Shown here: piece by piece, positions 43,883 through 54,662 of the stretch
Layout: every line of letters starts with the position of its first letter
Position numbering within the stretch: position 1 is the first letter of the stretch
Origin: Symsagittifera roscoffensis
Taxonomy: Eukaryota; Xenacoelomorpha; Acoela; Convolutidae
DNA length: 64,000 bases
Direction: 5' to 3'
Assembly: GCF_963678635.1 (NCBI RefSeq)
Contig: NC_087070.1
Location: forward strand, 34,725,109 to 34,789,108
Notes under the pieces: model-generated
What the model saw: the letters and a program-made list of their open reading frames with translations, nothing else
Database searches by the model: none
Told to the model about the DNA's origin: nothing
Made by a program: the position numbers and the translations under genes

Positions 43883-46800
43883 TTTATTATTTTCGGGCCA
43901 AAGAGACTATTTACTACATCATGGAATGAAAAGCTTTAATCAAAAAATTTTTTGCGCAGCAAATGGCATTTTTTTTATTTGTAGCACAACACGTAACTCA
44001 AAAAATGTATCTTTTCCTTAAAATTGTTAATTGAGACTTGGTTTTAACCCCCCTATACTTTGCTTAAATTTTAAACAATAGTAACCATCAACAATTAAAT
44101 CAAAATTTGTGTAACTATTTTAGATGCTCATAAAAATTTCTACAGACGCTTGGAAAGTATAGCTTTTTGGTTCAAATTTTTCTTTTTTTTAAAGGAGCTG
44201 TTCACTTTTTTTGCTCATTTTTGGTTGTTCTTGAATTTTTTCCAATTTTCTCCAATTCGTTGCTTCACATTAAAAAAAATGCTTTCAACTTTCGAGTGTG
44301 CAAATAATGAAATACAGCAGGATTTTGATTTGTTCAACTCTGTTAACTTATCCTGTTTGACTTATCTTTTTGTTCCAATGATGAAGTACATTGTCTGAAG
44401 TTGACTGACAGAAATTAAGGTGAATGTGGTGGTTTTTGGGTCATCTTGAGGTAGGTCAGGGAAAACTCGTATGAATTCAAGTGCCTGCCGAGACAAAAAG
44501 ACAAAACTAAATAAAGCCCAAATAAAAGCAAGATTTTACTTCTTGAATCTTTTTCTTTGGAATTGTTTATTAGTTTTGTTGCATTTCTTGCATCGTTTTG
44601 GGACCTTCTAAATTGTATCCGCTCCTTCTTACACCTAGTGATGATTGTGCCCTTTTGCAAAAGGGGGGTATAGTTACAGAGATTCCTTTTTTTCATGTTT
44701 TGATGTTTCTTTATTATTTTAAAAATGTAAAAACGGAAGAGCAACTGCAATCATGTTTTAAGTTTATGAGACCAGCTTCAGTATATGCTGCAATGACCCT
44801 GTACTTGAATGGCAAAACTTCAGCTTGTCGACTGTGAAAGTCGGAATAAAGACGAGCACCTGTTGAGCCGGGAATGAATTGCATTGAATATCTTAACTGT
44901 TCCCCCATTTTGTAAAAGGGGATTAGCCGTTAAATCGGTTCATGATAGGGGTAGCAATTCGTTTCTAGGTACCAGAGGGGGAGTAGCTAAAAATCGGATC
45001 TCTTTAACAATATGCCCCTTTTACTCTATCATGGAATGTAAAGTTTTAATCAAAAAAATTTTTGCGAAGCAAATGGCATTTTTTTTATTTGTAGCACAAC
45101 ACGTAACTCAAAAACTGTATCTTTTACTTAAAATTGTTAATTGAGACTTGGTTTTAACTCCCCTATTCTTTGCTTAAATTTTAAACAATTGTAACCATCA
45201 ACAATTAAATCAAAACTTGTCTAACTATTTTAGATGCTCATAAAATTTTCTACAGACGCTTGGAAAATATAGCTTTTGGTTTAAATTTTTCTTTTTTTTG
45301 AAACGAGCTGTTCACTTTTGTGCTCATTTTTGGTTGTTCTTGAATTTTTCCAATTTCCTCCAATGGGTTGCTTCACTTTAAAAAAAACTGCTTTCAATTT
45401 TCGAGTGTGCAAATAATGAAATGCAGCAGGATTTTGATATATTCAACTGTGTTAACTTATCCTGTTTGTCTTATCTTTTTGTTCCAATGATGACGTACAT
45501 TGCCTGAAGTTGACTGACAGAAACTAAGGTGAATGTGGTGGCTTTGAGTCATCTTGAGGTAGGTCAGGGAAAACTCGTATGAATTCAAGTGCTGTGCCAC
45601 GACAAAAAGACAAAACTAAATGAAGCCCAAATGAAAGCGAGATTTTACTTCTTGAATCTTTTTCTTTGGAATTGTTTATTAGTTTTGTTGCGATTCTTGC
45701 ATCGTTTTGGGACCTCTTAAATTGTATCCGCCCGTTCTTGACCTAGTGATGATTGTGCCCTTTTGCAAAAGGGGGGGGGGTATAGTTACAGAGATTCTTT
45801 TTTTCATGTTTTGATGTTTCTTTACTATTTTAAAAAAGTAATAACGGAGGAGCAACTGCAATCAAGTTTTAAGTTTATGAGACAAGCTTCAGTATATGCT
45901 GCGATGACCCTGTACTTGAATGGCAAAACTTCAGCTTGTCGACTTTGAAAGTCGGAATAAAGACGAGCACCTGTTGAGCCGGGAATGAATTGCATTGAAT
46001 ACCTTAACTGTTCCACCATTTTGTAAAAGGGGATTAGCCGTTAAATCGGTTCATGATAGGGGTAGCAATTCGTTTCTGGGTACCAGAGGGGGAGTAGTTA
46101 AAAATCGGATCTCTTTAACTATATGCCCCTTTATTATTTTCGGGCCAAAGAGACTATTTTTTACATCTTGGAATGTAAAGCTTTGATCAAAAAAACTTTT
46201 GCGCAGCAAATGGCATTTTTTTTATTTGTAACACAACACGTAACTCAAAAATTGTATCTTTTCCTTAAAAATGTTGATTGAAACTTGGTTTTATCTCCCC
46301 TATGATTTGCTTAAATTTTAAACAATAGTAACCATCAACAATTAAACCAAAACTTGTGTAACATTTTAGATGCTCATAAAATTTTCTACAGACGCTTGGA
46401 AAATATAGCTTTTTGTTCAATTTTTTTTTGAAAGGAGCTGTTCACTTTTTTTGCTCATTTTTGGTTGTTCTTGAATTTTTTCCAATTTTCTCCAATTGGT
46501 TGCTTCACTTTAAAAAAACTGCTTTCAACTTTCGAGTGTGCAAATAAGGAAATACAGCAGGATTTTGATTTATTCAACTGTGTTAACTTATCCTGTTTGT
46601 CTTATCTTTTTGTTCCAATGATGAAGTACATTGTCTGAAGTTGACTGACAGAAACTAAAGTGAATGTGGTGGCTTTTAGGTCAATTTGAGGTAGGTCAGG
46701 GAAAACTTGTATGAATTCAAGTGCTGTGCCAAGACAAAAGGACAAAACTAAATGAAGCCCAAATGAAAGCGAGATTTTACTTCTTGAATCTATTTCTTTG

Positions 46801-49069
46801 GAATAGTTTATTAGTTTTGTTGCATTTTTTGCATCGCTTTGGGACCTCTTAAATTGTATCCGCCCCTTCTTGCACCTAGAAATGATTGTCCCCTTTTGCA
46901 AAAGGGGGGGTATAGTTACAGAGATTCCTTTTTTCATGTTTTGATGTTTCTTTACTATTTTAAAAATGTAAAAACGGAGGAGCAACTGCAATCATGTTTT
47001 AAGTTTATGAGACAAGCTTCAGTATATGCTGCGATGACACTGTATTTGAATTGCAAAACTTCAGCTTGTCGACTTTGAAAGTCGGAATAAAGACGAGCAC
47101 CTGTTGAGCAAGGAATGAATTGCATTGAAAATCTTAACTGCTCCCCCATTTTGTAAAAGGGGATTAGCCGTTACATCGGTTCATGATAGGGGTAGCAATT
47201 CGTTTCTAGGTACCAGAGGGGGAGTAGTTAAAAATCGTATCTCTTTAACTGTATGCCTCTTTATTATTTTCGGGCCAAAGAGACTATTTACTACATCATG
47301 GAATGTAAAGCTTTGATCAAAAAAATTTTTGCGCAGCAAATGGCATTTTTTTTATTTGTAACACAACACGTAAATCAAAAATTGTATCTTTTCCCTAAAA
47401 TTGTTAATTGAGACTTGGTTTTAACTCCCCTATACTTTGCTTAAATTTTAAACAATAGTAAACATTAACAATTAAATCAAAACTTGTGTAACTATTTTAG
47501 ATGCTCATAAAATTTTCTATAGACGCTTCGAAAATATAGCTTTTTGTTCAATTTTTTCCTTTTTTTTGAAAGGAGTTGTTCACTTTTTTTGCTCATTTTT
47601 GGTTGTTTATGAATTTTATCCAATTTTCTCCAATTGGTTGCTTCACTTTAAAAAAAACTGCTTTCAACTTTCGAGTGTGCAAATAAGGAAATACAGCAGG
47701 ATTTTGATTTATTCAAATCTGTTAACTTATCCTGTTTGTCTTATCTTTTTGCTCCAATGATGAAAAACATTGTCTGAAGTTGACTGACAGAAACTAAGGT
47801 GAATGTGGTGGCTTTTGGGTCATCTTGAGGTAGGTCTGGGAAAACTCGTATGAATTCAAGTGCTGTGCCGAGACAAAAAGACAAAACTAAATGAAGCCCA
47901 AATGAAAGCGAGATTATACTTCTTGAATCTTTTTCTTTGGAATTGTTTATTAGTTTTGTTGCATTTCTTGCATCGTTTTGGGACCTCCTAAATTGTATCC
48001 GCCCCTTCTTACACCTAGTGATGATTGTGCCCTTTTGCAAAAGGGGGGGGGTATAGTTACAGAGATTCCTTTTTTCATGTTTTGATGTTTCTTTACTATT
48101 TTAAAAAACTAAAAAACGGTGGAGCAACTGCAATCATGTTTTAAAATTATGAGACAAGCTTCAGTATATGCTGCGATGACCCTGTACTTGAATGGCAAAA
48201 CTTCAGCTTGTCGACTTTGAAAGTCGGAATAAAGACGAGCACCTGTTGAGCCGGGAATTAATTGCATTGAATATCTTAACTGTTCCCCCATTTTGTAAAA
48301 GGGAATTAGCCGTTAAATCGGTTCATGATAGGGGTAACAATTCGTTTCTAGGTACCAGAGGGGGAGTAGCTAAAAATCGGATCTCTTTAACTATATGCCC
48401 CTTTATTATTTTCGGGAAAAAGAGACTATTTACTACATCATGGAATGTAACGCTTTGATCAAAAAAATTTTTGCGCAGCAAATGGCATTTTTTTTATTTG
48501 TAACACAACACGTAACTCAAAAATTGTATCTTTTCCTTAAAAATGTTAATTGAGACTTGGTTTTAACTCCCCTATACTTTGCTTAAATTTTAAACAATAG
48601 TAACCATCAACAGTTAAACCAAAACTGGTGAAACATTTTAGATGCTCATAAAATTTTCTACAGACGCTTGGAAAATATAGCTTTTTGGTTCAAATTTTTC
48701 TTTTTTTTGAAACGAGCTGTTCATTTTTTGCTCATTTTTGGTTGTTCTTGATTTTTCAGTACATTGTCTGAAGTTGACTGACAGAAACTAAGGTGAATGT
48801 GGTGGCTTTTAGGTCAATTTGAGGTAGGTCAGGGAAAACTTGTATGAATTCAAGTGCTGTGCCAAGACAAAAAGACAAAACTAAATGAAGCCCAAATGAA
48901 AGCGAGATTTTACTTCTTGAATCTATTTCTTTGGAATAGTTTATTAGTTTTGTTGCATTTCTTGCATCGCTTTGGGACCTCCTAAATTGTATCCGCCCCT
49001 TCTTACACCTAGTGATGATTGTGCCCTTTTGCAAAAGGCGGGGGGTATAGTTACAGAGATTCCTTTTCA
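43883..49069. repeat. tandem array 1, units of about 1.13 kb
   Basis: The marker CGGGCCAAAGAGACTATTTA, which opens each unit, occurs at 43894, is deleted by 26 bp at about 45014, and recurs at 46139, 47271 and 48413 (the last altered). This gives about 4.6 units. Each unit contains two C/G-rich hairpins, CCCTTTTGCAAAAGGG followed by a G run and CCCCCATTTTGTAAAAGGGG, about 240 bp apart, and ATGGTGAATGTGGTGG-type sequence before them. Translations are short and drift without a constraint that I can see. The last unit lacks the middle part and ends near 49069, just before the GPCR exon. The array lies in an intron if that exon is real. Confidence 0.93.
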
Positions 49070-49130
49070 TAGGGGGATATTCGTTACCAAAGGTGCCCGA
49101 AGGGGGATTATAGTTAAGAGATGCGAGAAA
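49068..49130. repeat. diverged terminal module of array 1
   Basis: TCATAGGGGGATATTCGTTACC followed by GAAGGGGGATTATAGTTAAGAGAT aligns loosely with the unit's TCATGATAGGGGTAGCAATTCG and AGAGGGGGAGTAGCTAAAAATCGGAT. It is probably an older member of the same repeat at the array edge. Confidence 0.5.
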
Positions 49131-49149
49131 TCAGTTGTATTTGATTTAG

Positions 49150-49347
49150 CTGGCTTGTCTTGACCTGTGGGTGAGTGTGTTCTACATGCCAGTCAGTGTG
49201 TTCGAGATCTTGACTGACAGCCGGCATGCTCTGGTTTGTCTGGTCGACAAGGGAGGCGCATTCGCCTACGTCACCGCCTCATTCGTCATGTTCATCTGCA
49301 TTGCAACTGATCGACTCATAGCTGTCAACAAACCACACTCTTACAAG
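49150..49347 (+). CDS. rhodopsin-family GPCR, internal exon (TM2-TM3)
   Basis: A 66-codon exon lies between the acceptor TTGATTTAG (ends 49149) and the donor GTCAGT (starts 49348), with both boundaries in phase 0. The translation has LACLDLWVSVFYMPV, the TM2 pattern with the conserved Asp of the LAxxD motif. Next come a cysteine at the start of TM3 (LVCLVDKGG) and TASFVMFICIATDRLIAV, the end of TM3 with a TDR variant of the D/ERY motif, followed by a second intracellular loop NKPHSYK. The base composition is clearly more GC-rich than the surroundings. Ligand class cannot be told; peptide or amine receptors are possible. No neighbouring exon is recognised, so the introns are long and filled with repeats. 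It could be a fragment of a pseudogene. Confidence 0.8.
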
Positions 49348-49418
49348 GTCAGTGTGTTACCACGTATGCATGCTACCTGCTGCATAGCAAAGAGTAGGCA
49401 GCACAGGTCATTTCAATT

Positions 49419-49525
49419 GACCAATCGGAATCGAGATTTTAAAAAAAAACAAACGTACGCAAGAATAATAAATATTCATTTGTTATTTTTGCGTACGTTT
49501 GTTTTCTTACCTCTGATTGGTTTAT
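49419..49525. repeat. MITE-like inverted repeat 1
   Basis: ACCAATCGGAATCGAGATTTT on the left pairs roughly with the right end CTCTGATTGGT. An inner perfect palindrome arm AAACAAACGTACGCAA (ends 49462) pairs with TTGCGTACGTTTGTTT (starts 49489). Non-coding. It shares sequence with the next element. Confidence 0.7.
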
Positions 49526-49550
49526 GATGAGTCATTGTGACTGTCATGAA

Positions 49551-49675
49551 GTAGACACATCATAAACCATAATCAGAATCGAGATTTTAAAAAAAATGTT
49601 CGCAAGATTGATAATTTCGCTTTTTTCGTACGTTCAATTTTTCTCTCAATTCTGATTGGTTTATGATGTGTCTAC
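49551..49675. repeat. MITE-like inverted repeat 2, perfect 19-bp ends
   Basis: The ends GTAGACACATCATAAACCA (49551-49569) and TGGTTTATGATGTGTCTAC (49657-49675) are exact reverse complements. The interior (TCAGAATCGAGATTTTAAAA, TTTCGTACGTTCAA) resembles the preceding element, so both belong to one family of about 110-125 bp. Confidence 0.85.
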
Positions 49676-50024
49676 TTTTTGAACGAAGTCCGCTGACGTA
49701 ACAATTCCTGCATTACTTTTTCTTTTTGGAGGGGACGGGGGAGTAGCGATTAGCATATGTACCGAAAACCATGTGTCAATTGCTTCGAGGTGTTCATCCA
49801 AACGAAAAATTTATTAGCCTTAATATGTTTTCAACGAATTTTTAATCACGTGTTTGTTAACGCGATTAAATCTCTATTTCTAAACTTTCGGACAAGTGCA
49901 CGCGTATCAAAAATGTAATTTTGAGTGATGATATCGACATACATGCTAATCGACATTCATGCTAATAGGCCGTACAAGTAAATTGCCGCAAAATGTAAGC
50001 TACCCGCACCGGAGTTCCATGGAT
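49676..50024. other. non-coding spacer
   Basis: No supported feature. Slightly less AT-rich than the average, with GATATCGACATACATGCTAA followed by an imperfect repeat (TCGACATTCATGCTAA). Confidence 0.4.
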
Positions 50025-50230
50025 AATAATCGATTATAATGGAAAAATGTTGTATAAAATGTTGTCATTATAATCTATTACAATCCATTATAATCCATTA
50101 TTGTGGCAAATTTAGACCACGTAATCGATTATGTGGTCATTAAAATCGATTTTTTTGAAAAATAAAAATCCATTATAATCCATTATAATCGATTATAATC
50201 CATTATTTTTGTCACTGAAATCGATTATTT
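50025..50230. repeat. (CCATTATAAT/CGATTATAAT)n simple repeat
   Basis: Ten-base units ATTATAATCC and ATTATAATCG recur irregularly up to the gap, including TAATCGATTATGTGGTC and GTCATTAAAATCGAT. The repeat probably continues into the missing sequence and may have caused the gap. Confidence 0.8.
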
Positions 50231-50430
50231 NNNNNNNNNNNNNNNNNNNNNNNNNNNNNNNNNNNNNNNNNNNNNNNNNNNNNNNNNNNNNNNNNNNNNN
50301 NNNNNNNNNNNNNNNNNNNNNNNNNNNNNNNNNNNNNNNNNNNNNNNNNNNNNNNNNNNNNNNNNNNNNNNNNNNNNNNNNNNNNNNNNNNNNNNNNNNN
50401 NNNNNNNNNNNNNNNNNNNNNNNNNNNNNN
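50231..50430. other. assembly gap (200 N)
   Basis: Exactly 200 undetermined bases, a placeholder of unknown true size. Duplicated sequence (copy B) begins at the first base after it. Confidence 0.95.
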
Positions 50431-53400
50431 TTTTCCAACTCTGTGCATATCTGTTTCACATGTGATCTGTTCTGCCGTTTGCAGACTATACCTGGGTCAG
50501 ACATAATTACACCTGATCAGACATGACTATACTTAGTCACACAAGACTATACCTGGTCAGACATAACTATAACTGGTTAGAAATGACTATACCTGAATCA
50601 GACATGACTATACCTGGTCACAAATGATTATACTTGCTTCAAGTCTGATCGTGTAAAAAACCTAGGGCCATGTAACGGCAGAAACGCAGATGGTTATAAA
50701 GTAGTCCACTTTAGTTTTACGATAGAACTACAAGCCTGCAGGGTGTTTTGATAAGGCAAAGAATCATAATGACTGCCTATTTTTAATTATTTGCCTTGAT
50801 CTTGTATAAGTTATTTCGGGAGCGACCTAGCTCCCAATTCAGTCGGATAGCTTAAACGTTTTGTGGTCCGAGCTGTTGCTTTTTTGTTGTGTCTGAGGCA
50901 TGTAGAAAAAGATCGTTTGTTTCAGTTATCGCTTCTCGGTCTTTTGGCTAATATCATTTGTAGTATCTGTTCTTGTCAGCTTAATATCTGGCATGCTGAG
51001 TATTTCCTGATGCCAATAATAAACTGATTTTTGCTTCTCGAGTTAATACCCAAGCTTGCTTCAGTTGACTCACGGATTTTCCTGGTCTTACATTACCATC
51101 ATGATAAGTCTGCTTCAGGTCTGATCATGTAATTTCAGGCATGATCATGTCTGCTTAAGGTCTGAACATGTAATTTCTGGCACGATCATGTCTGGTCCAG
51201 GTGTGATCACGTAAAGTCAGATATGATCATGTCTGCTTAAGGTCTGATCATGTAGTTTCTGGCACGATCATGTCTGGTCCAGGTATGATCGTGTAATTTC
51301 CGACATGAACATGCCTGGTCCAGGTCGACTTCAAGTCTGATCATAATTGACTCAAGATCTGATTTTTTTTTCATAAATATCATGTCTGGTACTTGTCTGT
51401 TTCAGACATGTACAGGGAAAAAAGAGACATACCACAAGACTGATACAGATATGGATTTTGTATTTATTTTCGATGTCCAAATTTGAATTTAACTACAAAT
51501 CTCAGTACGGGGCATTTTTTTAATCCAATTTGATGGTTAGATTTTTATTTAACAAATAAGTTTTCGTCAAAAATCAATAACTGTTTTGTGAAGCACAAGA
51601 AAGTTGTTTTCTAATCATATAAAAATTCATTAAAAAAACTGAACAAAAAAAGTCATGAAACTTATTAAATTAAATCAAATTCCGATTCAAATTAGGTAAT
51701 AAAACCATAAATCAAAAAAATATCCAAAATTACTTTTTTGAAAGGAATGATATTGAAGAAAAAATTGTTGGAACGAAAGGTTTTTTCTTAAAATTACCTC
51801 ATACTTTCCATGGTTTTTTTTGGTTCAAAACTACGTCTGAAAGTCGGTTAAAAATTTTCAATGAAAACCGGATTGAGGTCTAAAACATAGTTTTAAGGTC
51901 ATCAAATTCAGTTTAACCTTGCTTGCCTTGAAGATTACACAAATCTAAGTAATCATCAGTTTTTGTATTCTAAGAATTGGGCTCTTAAAGATTGGTCATT
52001 GTAGATCGAATTTGGCCCTGAATTACGGCGTAAAACCTTGAAGTTTTTTTCTTGAGGTCGAAATCAGAACTAAAAAAGTTTCGGTATCATCTTTTACATC
52101 GCCATATAATAATTTCTCTACTCTGATTTTCTTTTATTTTCAGCAAAAAATTAGATTTATTGGCTCAATTCAGCAAGTTTATTTCGATATAGGAAAATAA
52201 ACAACTTAAATAATTCAAATTTTTTCCGGGAAAGAAGTTTTTACCCTTATCCTTACTTACAACTCCTAAATATCTAGTTTTATTCTCCTTCTTCAATTAG
52301 GCCCATTCTGTCAGCTAGAGTCGATTAAAACAGGCAGTTTGTTTTTTCTTACATTTCTTATCGTGACAACCTGGTTTTTCTCTGATAATAAACAGTTGAC
52401 AGTCTCTGAAATTTCTTCGAAGAACAACTAACTTCTTTTTCAGGCAAGGAGTATAATATTTTCTTCTCAGTTGCCATTGGAAATGGTCAATCAGAAGCTC
52501 AAAATTGTTTCTATGTTTCCTTAACTAGGTTTCGTGTGTTTCCCAACTATATTTCGGCAAGAATATTGTAGATAAACTGCATTGACATATCAAGCTTAAA
52601 TTCGACAAAAAAGCATAATAAAGTTTTTCAAACACCTTTTTGTTGCAGAAAAGCCATCAAGCCATATATTTTATATGATAGCTTGGTGGAAATTTCAAAC
52701 CTTACTTTCAATGGTGACAAAAAAATGTAATTCACGATTAAAAGTAAGGATTGAAACTTCCAGAGAACTGTAGCTTGATGACTTTTCCACAAAAAAACGG
52801 TGTTTGAAATTTTTTTTATGTTATGCTTTTTTGCCAAATTTAGGCTTAATATACCAATGAAAAACACAGTTTTTCTGCAAACTTCTTGCATTTAACCTAT
52901 AGATTTTCTTTATAGAAAAAATCCTTTGGTTAAATTTGCTTTCAAGCAGGATCAAAACATTTGTATTTTCTATCAAAACTAACATGGAGGTTCAGGCCTG
53001 CATTCCTAGAATTCCCCTCGAAGTCCAGAGTAATCCTAGCAAGATTTTGACATGGTTTTTTCCCTGATCAGGCCTGGCGCCAGCGATGGATTTCTATGGC
53101 CACGTAAACCGGGAAATGTTACGAATGGTTGTAATTTATATATTGTATCTGTTCAACAAAACTTTTCGGTAGAAAGCTTAAGTACATAGCCACGTCGCTA
53201 TGGTTACCCAAGTTGTCTTACTTTCTAAAAAAGTATGGAAAATGTAGTCTAGGTTGTTTTTTTCAGTCAGCTTACGACTTTTAAACTAAATTAAATTTTG
53301 TTTTTAGTATTTCAGGTCCATACTATACTTCAATTTCTTAAATTTTCTCATGTGAAGTTCCTCATCCAAATTTCCTCTTGTAAACCTGTAAGGAAACTTT

Positions 53401-54662
53401 CAATAATGAGGTTTATTTTTTTTAATAAGTTTTCATTCACTTTATGGTAATGATAACGTTTTTCGCCGTAATTTCAGGTTTCAATTTGATGTGAGAATCC
53501 CAAAGTAAAAATCCGGCAACAAAATCAAGTTTTTATCATTATTTTTCATCTTTCCCTGACCTGAATAAAAAATGTGTTTTGCACTTTTTTCTTTTATTTA
53601 TTATCAGTTTTATTTGAAGCTAAACATCAATTCAATTCATATGATTATTTGAATTCTATTCAAATTGTTTTTCCTTAAAACTGTTTTAGGCAGGTTGATT
53701 TATTATATATGCAAATTGTGTTATGCAAATCATGAGTTTGACTGGAAAAATCTGTAATACCTTTAATTTCAGCAAATTTTAAGTGAAATTTTCTTCACTA
53801 ACACGAAAATTAAATTGCCCAAAAAAAGCTTTTAAAAAAGTCTGGTAACATGATTGCCTTTTCAGTTTTCGATGTTCTGACAGTAATAAGAAGTTCGACA
53901 AACGGTTTCTGAAAACCTTAAGCGGCTTTACTGATAATAGTGTACATAAATCAAAAATATGAATACTTCTATGAACTGTTTTCTTCGTTAAGTAGCAATA
54001 AAACTAAAAAAAAAAGAACTTTACCTGATCCCTTTTAGATTTATTAAAGACTGAAAGATTTTTTTTTGAACCAAAGAGTAGTAACATTGGATGATTAGAG
54101 CATCAAATGGTTTAAAAAATGTCTAAATTGGTGCAAAATTTTGAGCCCGAGAACATATTTTCAGTTATTGTTTTCCAGATTCGAAACAAATACATCATAG
54201 TAGAAAAAATTGTAAAGTACAGTCTGCTCGTATTAGGACAAAATCATCGATGTTACGACTAGCATATCCGACTTACATGTCAATTACAAAATGATACATT
54301 TTGCGTATAATACACACATTTTGTAGATCATTTAGACTTTCCTAAATTCAATTCAATTTCGAACAGATTTTGGGCAGCCTCTGCAAAGCATTAATACAAA
54401 TTTGGAAATTTCTCGCAAAAGATTTTGCTGAAAGCCATATAAGACAATTCACTAGTTTCTTTTGAAGGGAAGACGCTATATACATCCCTTTTTAATTTAT
54501 ATTGGCGTTTGGAGTAATAAATTGAAGAAAAAAACGGCCAGAGTAATATATTGAAAAAATTATTGAAAAAAGCTTCGCCCTGATATACTAGCTGTCTTGT
54601 TTGCTTATGTTAACCTCTTTCAATTTCTTTCAATTTGCTCATAATTTCAAATAATTTGAAAA
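50431..54662. repeat. segmental duplication, copy B
   Basis: Near-identical to 37995-43882 and in the same orientation. It lacks the 1666-bp insert and has a 74-bp segment at 52407-52480 (ends GTTGCCATTGG) missing from copy A. Its downstream minisatellite is somewhat shorter. Its beginning coincides with the gap, so the true left limit is unknown. No coding sequence is supported. Confidence 0.93.
50938..51112 (+). ncRNA. U2 snRNA-like pseudogene, copy B
   Basis: Same layout as copy A, but with additional changes. Stem I reads CTCGGTCTTTTGG (C to T), the stretch before the branch-site region reads ATCATTTGTAGTA, and the later part is ATATCTGGCATGC. The Sm-site stretch ACTGATTTTTG is kept. Changes in paired stem I positions without compensation suggest loss of constraint. 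Confidence 0.68.
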
